Positions 51,236 to 61,340 of a stretch of DNA of 64,000 nucleotides are shown here, piece after piece. Location of the stretch: positions 1,860,001 to 1,924,000 of the forward strand of contig OZ253536.1 in assembly GCA_965262425.1 (NCBI GenBank). The letters are read 5' to 3'. The notes below the pieces were generated by a model. The model had not been told where the DNA came from, made no database searches, and worked only from the letters and a program-made list of their open reading frames with translations. The stretch comes from CAZOZZ01 sp965262425 (GTDB lineage Bacteria; Acidobacteriota; Terriglobia; 20CM-2-55-15). Position numbers and translations under genes: made by a program. The stretch's first letter is position 1; each line of letters starts with the position of its first letter.

Positions 51236-52048
51236 ATGGATCTCTTCCAGTCGATCATCTACGGTATCGTCCAGGGCATCACGGAATTTCTGCCCATCAG
51301 CAGCACGGCCCATCTGATCCTGCTTCCGTGGTTCGCGGGGTGGAAAGACCCCGGAATGGAGTTCGATATCGCACTACACCTGGGAACCTTCTTTTCGCTC
51401 GTCTGGTTTTTCAGAACCGAGTGGATCGGTTTCGCCCGCTCCGCGCTCAATGTTGCATTGGGTCGCACGCGTGGCCAGGACGAACAAATGGTTCTCTTCA
51501 TTGTCGTCGCAACGATCCCCGCAGCCCTGGCTGGAGTCCTCGGGGAGGACCTGGTGCAAGTCTATCTGCGGAGCCCGTTGGTCATTGCAACAACCTTGAT
51601 TGGGCTTGCGCTCGTCCTGGTCCTGGCTGAAAAGCGCGGGCGGCGAACCAAGGACCTCGAACAGATTTCCTGGACAGACGCGCTGGTGGTGGGTCTGGCC
51701 CAGTCGCTGGCCCTGGTTCCCGGCGTCTCACGATCCGGAATCACGATCACCGCCGCCCTTTTCCGAGGGATGAAACGGGAGGCCGCCGCTCGGTTCTCCT
51801 TCTTCCTGTCCACGCCGATCATCGCGGGTGCGGCGGGCAAGCAGTTGTTCGACATGACCGTCGGCGGAACGAACCATGTGGATTTAAGCATGCTGGTCGT
51901 CGGCATTATCACCTCTGCGATCGTGGGTTATCTGGCCATCGCGTTCCTGTTGCGCTATCTTGCCACGAACACAACATATGCGTTTATCTATTACCGCATA
52001 GGCCTTGGTATTGTGGTCTTTCTCGCATTCTGGTCCGGATTTCGATAA
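51236..52048 (+). CDS. uppP: Undecaprenyl-diphosphatase (BacA/UppP)
   Basis: The 270-aa membrane phosphatase recycles the lipid carrier for peptidoglycan. It has QGITEFLPISSTAHLIL and VPGVSRSGITITAALFRG, the two halves of the active site, within about eight helices. The ATG abuts the palindromic repeat with no Shine-Dalgarno. It overlaps the FtsK -10-like sequence, so a common transcript is also possible. Confidence 0.94.
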   Translation: MDLFQSIIYGIVQGITEFLPISSTAHLILLPWFAGWKDPGMEFDIALHLGTFFSLVWFFRTEWIGFARSALNVALGRTRGQDEQMVLFIVVATIPAALAGVLGEDLVQVYLRSPLVIATTLIGLALVLVLAEKRGRRTKDLEQISWTDALVVGLAQSLALVPGVSRSGITITAALFRGMKREAAARFSFFLSTPIIAGAAGKQLFDMTVGGTNHVDLSMLVVGIITSAIVGYLAIAFLLRYLATNTTYAFIYYRIGLGIVVFLAFWSGFR

Positions 52049-52057
52049 AATGCCAGT

Positions 52058-54331
52058 GTGATGCACTGGACGGGATATCTGACACCCACCGAGCACCGGC
52101 GGCTCAATGAGTTCGTCGGTCTGGTCCTGGTGACCATCGCGGTTATGGTCGGCCTCAGCCTGGTTTCGTTTGATCCTGCCGACCCTTCTTTCAACATCAG
52201 CCGCAACCCCCTGTTCGAGTCAAGCCCCAACAACCTGATCGGTGTCGTGGGTTCGCACTCTTCGGACCTCCTGTTCCAGTTCCTCGGTTACGCGGGATTC
52301 CTACTGCCGGTCTTCATCGGCATCTACGCCTTTCACTGGCTCGCGTCCTGGACGGTCCGGAACGTTGTCCCCCGTCTGACCGGCATGACGCTGATGGTGT
52401 TGACCGTAGCCGCGGCCCTTTCGCTGTTCCCGTCCCTGCCTCGCATCGGCAATCAGATTCCGGCCGGCGGCGGCGGGGGCAAGCTGATGGCGGACTGGCT
52501 CGAGGCCACGTTCAATCCCCTGGGCGCGGCCGTGGTCCTCATTTCCCTGTTTCTCATATCGCTCCTCCTGGCAACGAAATTCTCGCTCGTACGCACGGCG
52601 GCATCCGTGCAATCGCGCTTTGGATTCGTCGCCCTCTGGAGTCAACGCGTCAGCGGCTGGTACGAGGAACAGTTGAAAGAGCGTGTAAGAAAGCGGATTC
52701 AGAGGAAAAACGAACAACCTGCCGTCATGCGACCCGCCAGGAAGAAGGCTGAGAAAGCGGTCCGGTCGATCACGAAGCGCCGCCGTAAGAAAGCCGCGGT
52801 CGACGAGGTTCCGATCGACGAAATGGCCGTTACCGAAACCGCGACGGCTCCATTGACATCGGTCAGCTTCCCCTCGCCCGAACTCTTGCTGCCCCCCGAA
52901 GGACAGATTCCCATCGACGAAGACATGCTGCGGGAACGCGCCGAGTTGCTCGAAGCCAAGACCAAAGAGTTCGACGTCGTCGGCAAGGTCCAGCAGATTC
53001 ATCCCGGACCCGTCGTCACGACGTTCGAATTCAAACCGGAAGCCGGCGTCAAGTACGCCAAGATCACCGGTCTTGGAGACGACCTCTGTCTGGCGCTCGA
53101 AGCGGAGTCGATCCGAATCGACCGACTCCCCGGAAAAGCGACCGTAGGCATCGAAGTGCCCAATCACGAACGGGCCACCATTATGCTCCGCGAACTCCTC
53201 GAATCCCCGGCGTACCTGAAGGCGAATGCAAAATTGCCCCTGGCTCTTGGAAAGGACATCACCGGAAAAATCGTCGTCTCCGACCTCCACCGGATGCCCC
53301 ACCTTCTTATCGCTGGCTCCACAGGAACCGGCAAGTCCGTCTCGATCAACTCATTGATCCTGTCGCTCCTTTTCCGGTCCAGGCCCGATCGGGTCAAGAT
53401 GATCATGATCGATCCCAAGCGCCTGGAGCTGGGCCTGTACCAGGACATCCCGCACCTGATGGTTCCCGTTGTCACCGAACCCATCGTCGCATCGAACGTC
53501 TTGAAATGGGCGGTCGGTGAAATGGAGGGCCGCTATAAGAAACTGGCCAAACGCGGGGTCCGGAGTCTGGACGCTTACAACGACCACATCAAGCAGATGC
53601 CGATCCCCGGAATCGGCGAGCCGGACATAGAGGAAGATCGCGAGCACCTGCCCTACATCGTCATCGTGATCGACGAACTCGCCGACCTCATGATGGTGGC
53701 ATCGCGCGATGTTGAAGAATCCATCACGCGCCTCGCCCAGATGGCCCGCGCCGTGGGCATTCATCTCATCCTGGCAACACAGCGACCGTCCGTCGATGTC
53801 ATCACCGGTCTGATCAAGGCCAACTTCCCTGCTCGAATCTCCTTCCGGGTCGCATCTAAAACCGACTCCCGAACCATCCTCGATTCCAACGGCGCCGAGT
53901 CCCTGCTGGGGCGCGGCGACATGCTGTTCCTGCCGCCCGGGTCCGCACGCCTGATGCGCGCCCATGGCCCTATGGTGACCGAAGACGAAGTCATGCGCGT
54001 GGTAGATTACCTGAAAGCGCAAGGCAAACCGACGTACAATGAAAGCATCCTGGAGTCGCCCGACGAACGCCGCCAGTCGATGAAAACGGACGGCGCCAGC
54101 GACGAGTTGTACGACAAGGCGGTCCGACTGGTGGTCGACATGGGCAAGGGTTCGACTTCCGCGCTGCAGCGCAGGCTCCGGATCGGATACGGACGTGCGG
54201 CCAGTATTCTGGATGCGATGGAAGCCGACGGAATCATCGGACCACCCGAAGGCAGCAAGCCACGCGAAGTCCTGGTCAAACCGGACTATTTCGAAGAAAT
54301 CGACAACGCGAAATTCGATACCGAGCCCTGA
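52058..54331 (+). CDS. ftsK: DNA translocase FtsK/SpoIIIE
   Basis: The 757-aa protein has four N-terminal membrane helices (residues about 20-175), a basic linker (KKAEKAVRSITKRRRKK), and the RecA-like motor with Walker A GSTGTGKSVS and Walker B VIVIDELADLMM, then a C-terminal winged-helix gamma domain (GSTSALQRRLRIGYGRAASILDAME). It pumps chromosome DNA through the closing septum. The start is GTG 52058 or the adjacent ATG; TAAAAT lies 6 nt upstream, overlapping the uppP stop. Confidence 0.93.
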   Translation: MMHWTGYLTPTEHRRLNEFVGLVLVTIAVMVGLSLVSFDPADPSFNISRNPLFESSPNNLIGVVGSHSSDLLFQFLGYAGFLLPVFIGIYAFHWLASWTVRNVVPRLTGMTLMVLTVAAALSLFPSLPRIGNQIPAGGGGGKLMADWLEATFNPLGAAVVLISLFLISLLLATKFSLVRTAASVQSRFGFVALWSQRVSGWYEEQLKERVRKRIQRKNEQPAVMRPARKKAEKAVRSITKRRRKKAAVDEVPIDEMAVTETATAPLTSVSFPSPELLLPPEGQIPIDEDMLRERAELLEAKTKEFDVVGKVQQIHPGPVVTTFEFKPEAGVKYAKITGLGDDLCLALEAESIRIDRLPGKATVGIEVPNHERATIMLRELLESPAYLKANAKLPLALGKDITGKIVVSDLHRMPHLLIAGSTGTGKSVSINSLILSLLFRSRPDRVKMIMIDPKRLELGLYQDIPHLMVPVVTEPIVASNVLKWAVGEMEGRYKKLAKRGVRSLDAYNDHIKQMPIPGIGEPDIEEDREHLPYIVIVIDELADLMMVASRDVEESITRLAQMARAVGIHLILATQRPSVDVITGLIKANFPARISFRVASKTDSRTILDSNGAESLLGRGDMLFLPPGSARLMRAHGPMVTEDEVMRVVDYLKAQGKPTYNESILESPDERRQSMKTDGASDELYDKAVRLVVDMGKGSTSALQRRLRIGYGRAASILDAMEADGIIGPPEGSKPREVLVKPDYFEEIDNAKFDTEP

Positions 54332-54412
54332 TTCGAACCTTCCGGCAGCTCGACTCCGGAATAATCAACCAGGATTACGGACCTCGAATTTCTCCGAAGA
54401 GAGGTTCAGTTC

Positions 54413-55552
54413 ATGGGATTCAGAACCGACGCAATACACGCCGGTCAAGAGCCAGACCCCACCACCGGAGCGGTCAGCACACCGATCTATCAAACCTCGA
54501 CTTTCGTTCAGGAAGGGATCGGCAAGCACAAGGGCTACGAGTACGCGCGCACCCAAAACCCTACCAGGATGGCTCTGGAACGGAACATTGCGGTTCTTGA
54601 AGGAGGCGTGGCCGCATACGCGTTCGCATCGGGGATGGCGGCTGAAACGGCCATCACGCAACTGCTGCTGCGTCAGGGTGACCACGCCGTCTGTACCCAC
54701 AATGTCTACGGCGGAACGTTCCGCTTATTCGACAAGATCGTCAGCCACGGCGGCATCGAGTTCAGCTACGTCGATACGTCCAACATCGACACGCTGCGAA
54801 ACGCCATGCGCCCCAACACGCGCATGGTCTTCGTCGAGACACCAACGAACCCGATCATGACCATAACGGATATTGCTGCGGCCGCAGAAATCACCCAGGC
54901 CGCGAAATGCCGACTCGTAGTAGACAACACGTTCATGAGCCCCTACCTGCAGCGTCCCCTGGCGCTCGGGGCCGACATCGTCGTCCACAGCACGACAAAG
55001 TTCCTGAACGGCCATAGCGACAGCGTGGGCGGTGTGGCTGTCCTCGCCCATGAGTCCGATGCCGACCAACTTCACTTCATCCAGAACGCCGCCGGCGCCA
55101 TTCTTTCCCCGTTCGACTCCTGGCTCGTGCTGAGAGGTATCAAGACCCTGCCGGTCCGGATGGAAGCACACAACATGAACGGCCGCACCATCGCCCGATA
55201 CCTGTCGGAAAAAAAACAGGTAGAGAAGATCTATTACCCCGGCCTTCCGGATCACCCGCAACACGCACTGGCAAAGAAACAGATGTCCGGCTTCGGAGCC
55301 CTGATCGCCTTCGACCTCGGCTCCATCGAAGCCGCCTCCAAACTACTGGAAAACGTCAAACTCTGCTCGCTGGGCGAAAGCCTCGGCGGCGTGGAAACCT
55401 TGATCTCACACCCCGCCTCGATGACCCATGCCTCGGTCCCGAAAGATCAACGCGACCTGCTCGGCATCACCGACGGCCTGGTCCGCATCTCCGTCGGCAT
55501 CGAAGACACTGAAGACCTGATGGCCGACCTTGAACACGCTTTTGGGGATTAG
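54413..55552 (+). CDS. metB: Cystathionine gamma-synthase/lyase-type PLP enzyme
   Basis: The 379-aa trans-sulfuration enzyme has TDAIHAGQEPDPTTGAVSTPIYQTSTF, the substrate segment YEYARTQNPTR, VVDNTFMSPYLQRPL and the PLP lysine K196 in VVHSTTKFLNGHSD. The family makes cystathionine from O-acylhomoserine and cysteine or cleaves it; the two activities cannot be separated by sequence alone. AGAGG precedes the ATG. It stands as a single gene. Confidence 0.88.
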   Translation: MGFRTDAIHAGQEPDPTTGAVSTPIYQTSTFVQEGIGKHKGYEYARTQNPTRMALERNIAVLEGGVAAYAFASGMAAETAITQLLLRQGDHAVCTHNVYGGTFRLFDKIVSHGGIEFSYVDTSNIDTLRNAMRPNTRMVFVETPTNPIMTITDIAAAAEITQAAKCRLVVDNTFMSPYLQRPLALGADIVVHSTTKFLNGHSDSVGGVAVLAHESDADQLHFIQNAAGAILSPFDSWLVLRGIKTLPVRMEAHNMNGRTIARYLSEKKQVEKIYYPGLPDHPQHALAKKQMSGFGALIAFDLGSIEAASKLLENVKLCSLGESLGGVETLISHPASMTHASVPKDQRDLLGITDGLVRISVGIEDTEDLMADLEHAFGD

Positions 55553-55559
55553 ATCCTTC

Positions 55560-55583
55560 AACGCAAAAACGCAAAGCCGCAAA
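55560..55583. repeat. Three 8-bp CGCAAA units after metB
   Basis: AACGCAAA, AACGCAAA, GCCGCAAA. Same motif as at 45232. A GC hairpin (GGGGGGCC/GGCCCCCC, 55623-55644) lies between these units and cutA and may separate the convergent genes. Confidence 0.7.
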
Positions 55584-55677
55584 AGGAACTTTTTCTGAGA
55601 GCCGTCACAGGCCAGCGTGTACGGGGGGCCGTCCCTGGCCCCCCGCCGACCAAGCCGCACTGCCGCACTCCCACCCC

Positions 55678-55998
55678 TCACGCATCCACCGACTTCGAAA
55701 TCCACTCCAGATAGGGACGCGACCCACCCTCAATCTTGAACGCGATAAACTCCGGCACGTCATAGCTGTGTTCCTTCACAACCCTCCACCGCACTCTGTC
55801 GATCGCCGCGGCCGTCGTCTTGATGATCAGCAGGAACTCGGAATCCCACTTCACATCCCCCTCCCAGCGATAACAGGATTGGATTCCCGGAACCACGTTC
55901 ACGCACGCCGCAAGGGCGTCGCCGACCACCGCCTGGGCGATCTTCTTCGCTTCTTCTTCCGAGCCACACGTGACGAAAGCCAGCATCGTTTCGATCAT
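55678..55998 (-). CDS. cutA: CutA1 divalent-cation tolerance protein
   Basis: The 106-aa trimeric protein begins MIETMLAFVTCGSEEEAKKIAQAVV and shows ACVNVVPGIQSCYRWEG and the conserved EHSYDVPEFIAFKI. GGAG lies about 9 nt upstream of the ATG at 55998; the longer frame upstream overlaps the phosphohexomutase gene and is rejected. CutA binds copper and other divalent cations; its physiological role remains debated. It is divergent from the phosphohexomutase gene. Confidence 0.92.
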   Translation of the reverse strand: MIETMLAFVTCGSEEEAKKIAQAVVGDALAACVNVVPGIQSCYRWEGDVKWDSEFLLIIKTTAAAIDRVRWRVVKEHSYDVPEFIAFKIEGGSRPYLEWISKSVDA

Positions 55999-56061
55999 GA
56001 AATATCGCTCCGTTCGAAACCCGCCACCACCATCGATGTATCGTCCGTTTTCCCCGACTGG

Positions 56062-56067
56062 TAGAAT
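56062..56067 (+). promoter_or_regulatory. -10-like hexamer before the phosphohexomutase gene
   Basis: TAGAAT lies exactly 6 nt before the ATG with no Shine-Dalgarno, so a leaderless start is likely. Confidence 0.4.
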
Positions 56068-56073
56068 CGACAC

Positions 56074-57483
56074 ATGGCCGCTAGGATAAAGTTCGGTACG
56101 TCGGGATGGCGTGCCATCATCGCCGACGAGTTCACGTTCGCCAATGTCCGTCTGGTGACCGAAGCCATTGCTCGATATATCAAGAGAGACACCTCCTCCC
56201 CCACGCTCCTGGTAGGATACGACACCCGGTTCGCATCCGAAAACTTCGCCGGGCAGGTCGCACGGGTTATCTCCGCATCCGGTATCGGTGTACAACTGTC
56301 GACGGGCCCGGTTCCAACACCCGCCCTCTCTTTCTCCACACGACATCGCAACCTCGACGGCGCCATCAACATCACCGCCAGCCACAACCCCGGCGAGTAC
56401 AACGGCATCAAATTTTCAGATGCGGAGGGCGCACCCGTCCTGCCGGAAGTCACCGACGAGATTGAAGAAGAAATCGAACGACTGCAGTCCGACGGGTGGG
56501 ACTTTTCCGCATCACCCGATGACACCCTGATCGAACCCGCAGACATTCGCGATGAATATCTGGATGAGCTCCGCGGCAAGGTCGACCTCGATCAGATCAA
56601 GAGATCCGGAATTCGCATCGGCTACGACCCACTTCACGGAGCCGGCGCCGGCTACCTCGACTATCTGCTCGAAACCGAGGGGCTCGACCCGTTCGTCCTC
56701 CACGCCGAACGCGACGTCTACTTCGGGGGAGACCACCCCGAACCGGACGAATCGAACCTGTCAGAACTCCGACAAGCCATGTTAGATGAAGACCTTATGC
56801 TGGGTCTTGGGACCGACGGAGATGCCGACCGCTTCGGAATGCTCGACGACAACGGTGACTTCTTCTACCCCAACGAGATTCTAGCCCTCCTGCTCGACTA
56901 TCTTATCGAAACCCGCGGCTGGAGCGGCGCCGTGGCCCGTACGGTCGCCACCACTCACCTGATCGACAGAGTCGCTGATTTGAACAATCTGGAGGTCCTC
57001 GAGACCCCCGTCGGCTTCAAATTCATCGGCGAATACATCAAGCAGGACCGCATCATCCTTGGGGGCGAAGAAAGTGCGGGACTGGCGGTGAAGAATCACA
57101 TTCCGGAAAAAGATGGAATCCTGGCCTGCCTCCTCGTGGCCGAGATGGTCGCCCGACGGGGGAAGTCATTGAAAGAACAGCTAAAAACCCTTTTTTCGAG
57201 GACCGGTGAAGTGTATAATCGGCGACTGAATGTCCGATTGGACCCTTCTAACCGTGAAGCGGTCCGTGCAAAGATTGCGTCCGATGTTCACGAGTACCAC
57301 GGAAGGCCGGTCGAGAAGCAGGATCGCACCGACGGTCTGAAACTGATTTTTGGTGACGGAAGCTGGGTTCTGATGCGACCGTCGGGCACCGAACCTGTCG
57401 TTCGCTACTACGCGGAATCGAGCAGCCGCGAAGATCTGGAGCAATTGCTCGAATGCGGAAGGGAATGGATAACCGGAACATAG
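56074..57483 (+). CDS. Phosphoglucomutase/phosphomannomutase family protein
   Basis: The 469-aa alpha-D-phosphohexomutase has the phosphoserine S103 in NITASHNPGEYNG, the Mg2+ loop GTDGDADRFG, the sugar loop GGEESAGL and the C-terminal phosphate loop RPSGTEPVVRYY. It interconverts hexose 1- and 6-phosphates; glucose, mannose or glucosamine cannot be chosen, although GTSGWRAII is common in the PgcA-type branch. It overlaps ftsB slightly. Confidence 0.92.
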   Translation: MAARIKFGTSGWRAIIADEFTFANVRLVTEAIARYIKRDTSSPTLLVGYDTRFASENFAGQVARVISASGIGVQLSTGPVPTPALSFSTRHRNLDGAINITASHNPGEYNGIKFSDAEGAPVLPEVTDEIEEEIERLQSDGWDFSASPDDTLIEPADIRDEYLDELRGKVDLDQIKRSGIRIGYDPLHGAGAGYLDYLLETEGLDPFVLHAERDVYFGGDHPEPDESNLSELRQAMLDEDLMLGLGTDGDADRFGMLDDNGDFFYPNEILALLLDYLIETRGWSGAVARTVATTHLIDRVADLNNLEVLETPVGFKFIGEYIKQDRIILGGEESAGLAVKNHIPEKDGILACLLVAEMVARRGKSLKEQLKTLFSRTGEVYNRRLNVRLDPSNREAVRAKIASDVHEYHGRPVEKQDRTDGLKLIFGDGSWVLMRPSGTEPVVRYYAESSSREDLEQLLECGREWITGT

Positions 57484-57797
57484 GTCAAGGGATGATGGTT
57501 CGGGTGGGCCTGGGCGTGTTCGGCCTGCTGACCGTCGCGACCCTCCTCCTGGCCCTCGTCAGCGACCGCGGCCTCCTGGAGGTCCGAAAGAAAGGCTTCC
57601 GCCTGGCCGAACTCGAAGAGAAGATCGAAACCCTGGAGTCCAACAACGCCGATCTCATCGATGAGATCCAGACCCTCCGATCCGACCCCGCGGAAATCGA
57701 ACGCCTCGCCCGAGAGGAACTCCGACTGGTCAAGCCCGGCGAAGTCGTTCTGATCATTCCCTCCCCCGACCCTGAAGTCGCCCCATCCAATCGCTGA
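57465..57797 (+). CDS. ftsB: FtsB/DivIC septum formation initiator
   Basis: The protein (about 110 aa) has one membrane helix (MVRVGLGVFGLLTVATLLLALV), a coiled coil (AELEEKIETLESNNADLIDEIQTL) and the conserved ending DPAEIERLAREELRLVKPGEVVLII. It bridges FtsL and FtsQ at the division site. Start choice is uncertain: ATG at 57453, 57465 or 57492 are all in frame, each with weak ribosome-binding sequence; all but the last lie within the mutase gene. Confidence 0.85.
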   Translation: MDNRNIGQGMMVRVGLGVFGLLTVATLLLALVSDRGLLEVRKKGFRLAELEEKIETLESNNADLIDEIQTLRSDPAEIERLAREELRLVKPGEVVLIIPSPDPEVAPSNR

Positions 57798-57832
57798 ACT
57801 TCTGCCTTTCCGAAAAAGTTCGCCCCAAGCGG

Positions 57833-57861
57833 TTGACGATCCGCAACCGAGTCCCTATATT
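57833..57861 (+). promoter_or_regulatory. Sigma70-like promoter of the initiator tRNA
   Basis: TTGACG (57833-57838) and TATATT (57856-57861) are spaced by exactly 17 bp and lie 13 bp upstream of the tRNA 5' end. Confidence 0.82.
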
Positions 57862-57874
57862 TAACGATACATGC

Positions 57875-57950
<76 letters not shown>

Positions 57951-58809
57951 TTAGGAATCTTGAGGTACCAACAAGGTACTAAAACCGGCGAATTCTCCCT
58001 CAAGGAGGTTCGCCGTTTCCTTTTTCTGGCCCTCATCAATGTGGGTGTAGATGTTCGCTGTGGTCTGAATATTCGAGTGCCCAAGTTGCTCTTGGGCCAT
58101 TTTTATTGAACCACTTAGGGCATGAATCTTGGACCCGACCGTGTGCCTGAACATGTGCAAGCCGCTTCCCCACTTCTCCCGTTCGATGTCAGCGGCTTCC
58201 AAGGCCGGGTAGATCACTGACCTCCTCATGTAGTCAGGATCGAGCGGAGATCCGTCCTCACGACAGAATACGTAGTCGTTTTCTTTCCTGAACTGCGGCC
58301 TGAGGGTACCAAGAACTTGGTACCTTTTTTCACTGGAGCCCCCCTTTCGACCCTCTAGAATCGCTTGAAGGATCGGCGACATCGCCAGCGTGTGCTCTTT
58401 CTGCGTCTTCAAGCCCTTCATCAACTGCCCTCGGTAGACGACGTGGGTGAGAGTAATCATCCCTGACTTGAAGTCCAGGTTCTTCCAACGGAGCCCGAGG
58501 AGTTCCCCCTGGCGCATCCCGGTCATCATGAGGACAGCCACGGGTGCCCTCCAGAACTCCGGGAGTGCCTCGAAGAAGGCCCGTAGTTTCTCGAAAGGGA
58601 ATGTTGATTTCTCCTTGCGTTCAACCCGAGGCCGATGAAGCTTCGGACGGAGGGGAGAGACCTGGAGGAGATCCAAGGTGACGGCGATGTCGAAGATCAG
58701 CGTGAGGAGACTATAGATGTTCTTCTGATACTTGTCGGAGAGCTTCGCCTTGCGGAGACTCGCCATGAACTCAGAGACAGTCTGAGCGTCTGATTTCGCT
58801 ACTCTCATT
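57951..58809 (-). pseudogene. int: Tyrosine integrase, 5' truncated by IS21
   Basis: The remaining ~285 codons show part of the SAM-like core-binding domain (VSEFMASLRKAKLSDKYQKN) and the catalytic domain with R in MTGMRQGELLGL, H-x-x-R in GLHMFRHTV, the GHSNIQTT histidine and Y in NIYTHID. The N-terminal arm-binding part is lost because the IS21 end at 58810 cuts the frame; an ATG at 58808 lies right at the junction. All core catalytic residues remain. The gene faces the tRNA, as expected. Confidence 0.85.
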
Positions 58810-58900
58810 TGGCCCACTATTGATCGTTTGATTTGGCCCACCCCTGACAAGGCAACCGGGGACCCTGTTTCGACATATACAAGTCGGAACGGAGGGCCCG

Positions 58901-60433
58901 GTGTCGAGGAGATCAAAAGTGGAACTATTCGAAGAGATTCGACGGGAGTACGAGTTTGGGGTGGGAACAATCCAGGGGGTGTCGCGGAAAGTGGGTGTGC
59001 ATCGACGGATGGTGCGTCAAGCGCTGGGAAACGCCGTGCCGCCGGCGAGGAAGAGCCCGGAGCGGAAGAGGCCGAGGCTGGAGCCGGTTATGGAATTTAT
59101 CAACGGGGTGTTGGAGGCGGACAGGCATGCCCCCCGGAAGCAGCGGCACACCAGTCACCGGATCTACGAACGGATCCGGATGGAATTTCCGAAACATCCG
59201 ATTGGGGAATCGACGGTTCGCCGATATGTCGGGAGGCGGAAGCGGGAGATGGGTTTCATCCGACAGGAGACGTTCGTGCCGCAAAGCTACGCCTGGGGTC
59301 AGGAAGCACAGATCGACTGGTACGAAGCCGTCGCGGAGTTGGATGGCGAACGGCAGAAGCTCCAGGTTTTCTGTATGCGGAGCATGGGCAGTGGTGGCGC
59401 ATTCCATCGAGCTTATCCGCGGGCGACACAACAGGCATTCCTGGAGGCTCATGAGTTGGGGTTCCGCTATTTTGCGGGGGTCTTCGGGGTGCTGCGTTAT
59501 GACAACCTGACCAGCGCGGTGAAGAAGATTCTGCGGGGATACCGGCGTGTAGAGACCGAACGGTTCATCGCGTTTCGGTCGCATTGGAAGTTTCAAGCCG
59601 AGTTCTGCACACCCGGCGAGGGCCACGAGAAAGGCGGTGTGGAAGGCGAAGCCGGATATTTCCGGCGCAATCACCTGGTACCGGTGCCGAAGGCGAAGGA
59701 CCTGGCGGATCTGAATGCGCAGCTGCTGGCCGGTTGCCACGCCGATGAACGGCGCAAGATCGGCGATCGGGTCCAGACGGTGGGTGAAGGGATGCAGATC
59801 GAACAGCCCCATCTGCTCGCGTTATCGACCGAAGGGTTCCCTCTGGCCGAGGACAGCTTTCCACGAGTCGATGGTAAGGGATGTGTACGGGTGCGTAACA
59901 ACTTCTACTCCGCCCCCGTCAAGGCCGGGACTGTGGTGCGGGCGAGCGTTTTTCCGGTCTACGTGGAGGTCTGGCACGATGGCGGATGCGTGGCGCGGCA
60001 TGAGCGAGGATATGGAAAAGGCCAGCACTTCTTCAATCTGGAACATTATCTGGAGGTGTTGGAGCGGAAGCCGGGCGCGCTGGCCGGGAGCAAGCCTCTG
60101 GAGCAATGGCGGCAACAGGGCCGATGGCCGAAAAGCTATGACGAGTTCTGGCAGACGTTGATCGATCGCAACGGAAAACAGAATGGGACCCGCGCGATGG
60201 TGGAGTTGCTCCTACTGGGCCGGGAACATGGCTATAGCGAGCTGGATTCCGCATTCCAACAAGCCCTGCGCCTGGGATGCTCCGATGCCGCCGCGGCGCG
60301 CTACCTGATGACCGAGGCCCGACTCGACCGGCCGGCGGCGCCGCGACTGGAAGTGGCCGCACTACGCGCTTATGAGCGGCCCCTGCCCGAGGTGAATACT
60401 TACGATGCACTGCTCACTGCGGAGGTGGTCTAG
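58901..60433 (+). CDS. istA: IS21 transposase IstA
   Basis: The GTG at 58901 follows GGAGG. The 510-aa transposase has an N-terminal HTH (GTIQGVSRKVGVHRRMVRQAL), a DDE core with D in AQIDWYEAV, D in VLRYDNLTSAV and E in HEKGGVEGEAGYFRR, and a C-terminal Mu-like beta-barrel region. It appears intact. It overlaps istB by one base (TAGTG). Confidence 0.94.
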   Translation: MSRRSKVELFEEIRREYEFGVGTIQGVSRKVGVHRRMVRQALGNAVPPARKSPERKRPRLEPVMEFINGVLEADRHAPRKQRHTSHRIYERIRMEFPKHPIGESTVRRYVGRRKREMGFIRQETFVPQSYAWGQEAQIDWYEAVAELDGERQKLQVFCMRSMGSGGAFHRAYPRATQQAFLEAHELGFRYFAGVFGVLRYDNLTSAVKKILRGYRRVETERFIAFRSHWKFQAEFCTPGEGHEKGGVEGEAGYFRRNHLVPVPKAKDLADLNAQLLAGCHADERRKIGDRVQTVGEGMQIEQPHLLALSTEGFPLAEDSFPRVDGKGCVRVRNNFYSAPVKAGTVVRASVFPVYVEVWHDGGCVARHERGYGKGQHFFNLEHYLEVLERKPGALAGSKPLEQWRQQGRWPKSYDEFWQTLIDRNGKQNGTRAMVELLLLGREHGYSELDSAFQQALRLGCSDAAAARYLMTEARLDRPAAPRLEVAALRAYERPLPEVNTYDALLTAEVV

Positions 60434-61245
60434 TGTCCGCCACAGCCGGCGGGGTCGAACAGGCGGCGATTCAACAGTACTGTAAAGCCCTCCGGACGCC
60501 CACGATCGGAACGCAGTTTGCGGCCATGGCCGAGCAGGCCCAGCGGGAAGAGCACACCTACACGCGGTATCTGGAAGCCTTGCTGGCGATGGAAGTTGAA
60601 GAACGCGAACGGAACACCGTGGCCCGGCGGATTCAAGCCGCACGTTTCCCTCGAATGAAGACACTCGAGGACTTTGACTTCTCGCGGTCGAAGGTTCCAG
60701 CCAACCGGATCCGTGGACTCGCAGACGGTGGCTATTTAGAACACGCCGAACCTGTCGTCCTGATCGGGGAGTGTGGAACGGGCAAGACGCACCTGGCCAC
60801 AGGACTGTGCGTGGCCGCTTGTCGGCAGAAGAAGCGGGTTCGCTTTACGACGGCCGCCGGCTTGATCAACGAGCTGGTCGAGGCCCAACACAACAACCAG
60901 TTCCGCCGGGTTCTGGCCCGATGGTTCCGATACGAGTTGATTGCCATCGACGAAGTCGGCTACGTCCCGCTGGCAGACCTCGGCGCCGAACTCCTCTTTC
61001 AGGTCATCTCGGATCGAGCCGAGCGAGCGACGGTGATCTTGACAACGAATCTGCCGTTCTCGGAATGGACCCAGGTGTTTCCCAATGTTCGGCTGTGCAA
61101 GGCGTTGCTGGACCGGATAACCGATCGCGCACACATCATCGAGACCGGAACCGAATCCTTCCGGTTTCGGCGCACGTTGGAGAAACGACAGAAACCACGG
61201 CATCCAGCTGGAAAGGAGAAACCCGCGAAAGAAACCACGTCCTGA
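60433..61245 (+). CDS. istB: IS21 helper ATPase IstB
   Basis: The 270-aa DnaC-like AAA+ ATPase has Walker A LIGECGTGKTHLA, Walker B in LIAIDEVGYVPL and the sensor region ILTTNLPFSEWTQVF. It loads on DNA and selects the target for IstA. The GTG start overlaps the istA stop. Confidence 0.94.
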   Translation: MSATAGGVEQAAIQQYCKALRTPTIGTQFAAMAEQAQREEHTYTRYLEALLAMEVEERERNTVARRIQAARFPRMKTLEDFDFSRSKVPANRIRGLADGGYLEHAEPVVLIGECGTGKTHLATGLCVAACRQKKRVRFTTAAGLINELVEAQHNNQFRRVLARWFRYELIAIDEVGYVPLADLGAELLFQVISDRAERATVILTTNLPFSEWTQVFPNVRLCKALLDRITDRAHIIETGTESFRFRRTLEKRQKPRHPAGKEKPAKETTS

Positions 61246-61340
61246 GGGTCGGATCGCCCCGCGGTCGTCGATCCTGGGCGATCCTGGAAACGGAGTTTTT
61301 TCCCGAAAGAAAGAAAAAAAACCAAAAAGAAAGAAACGGA

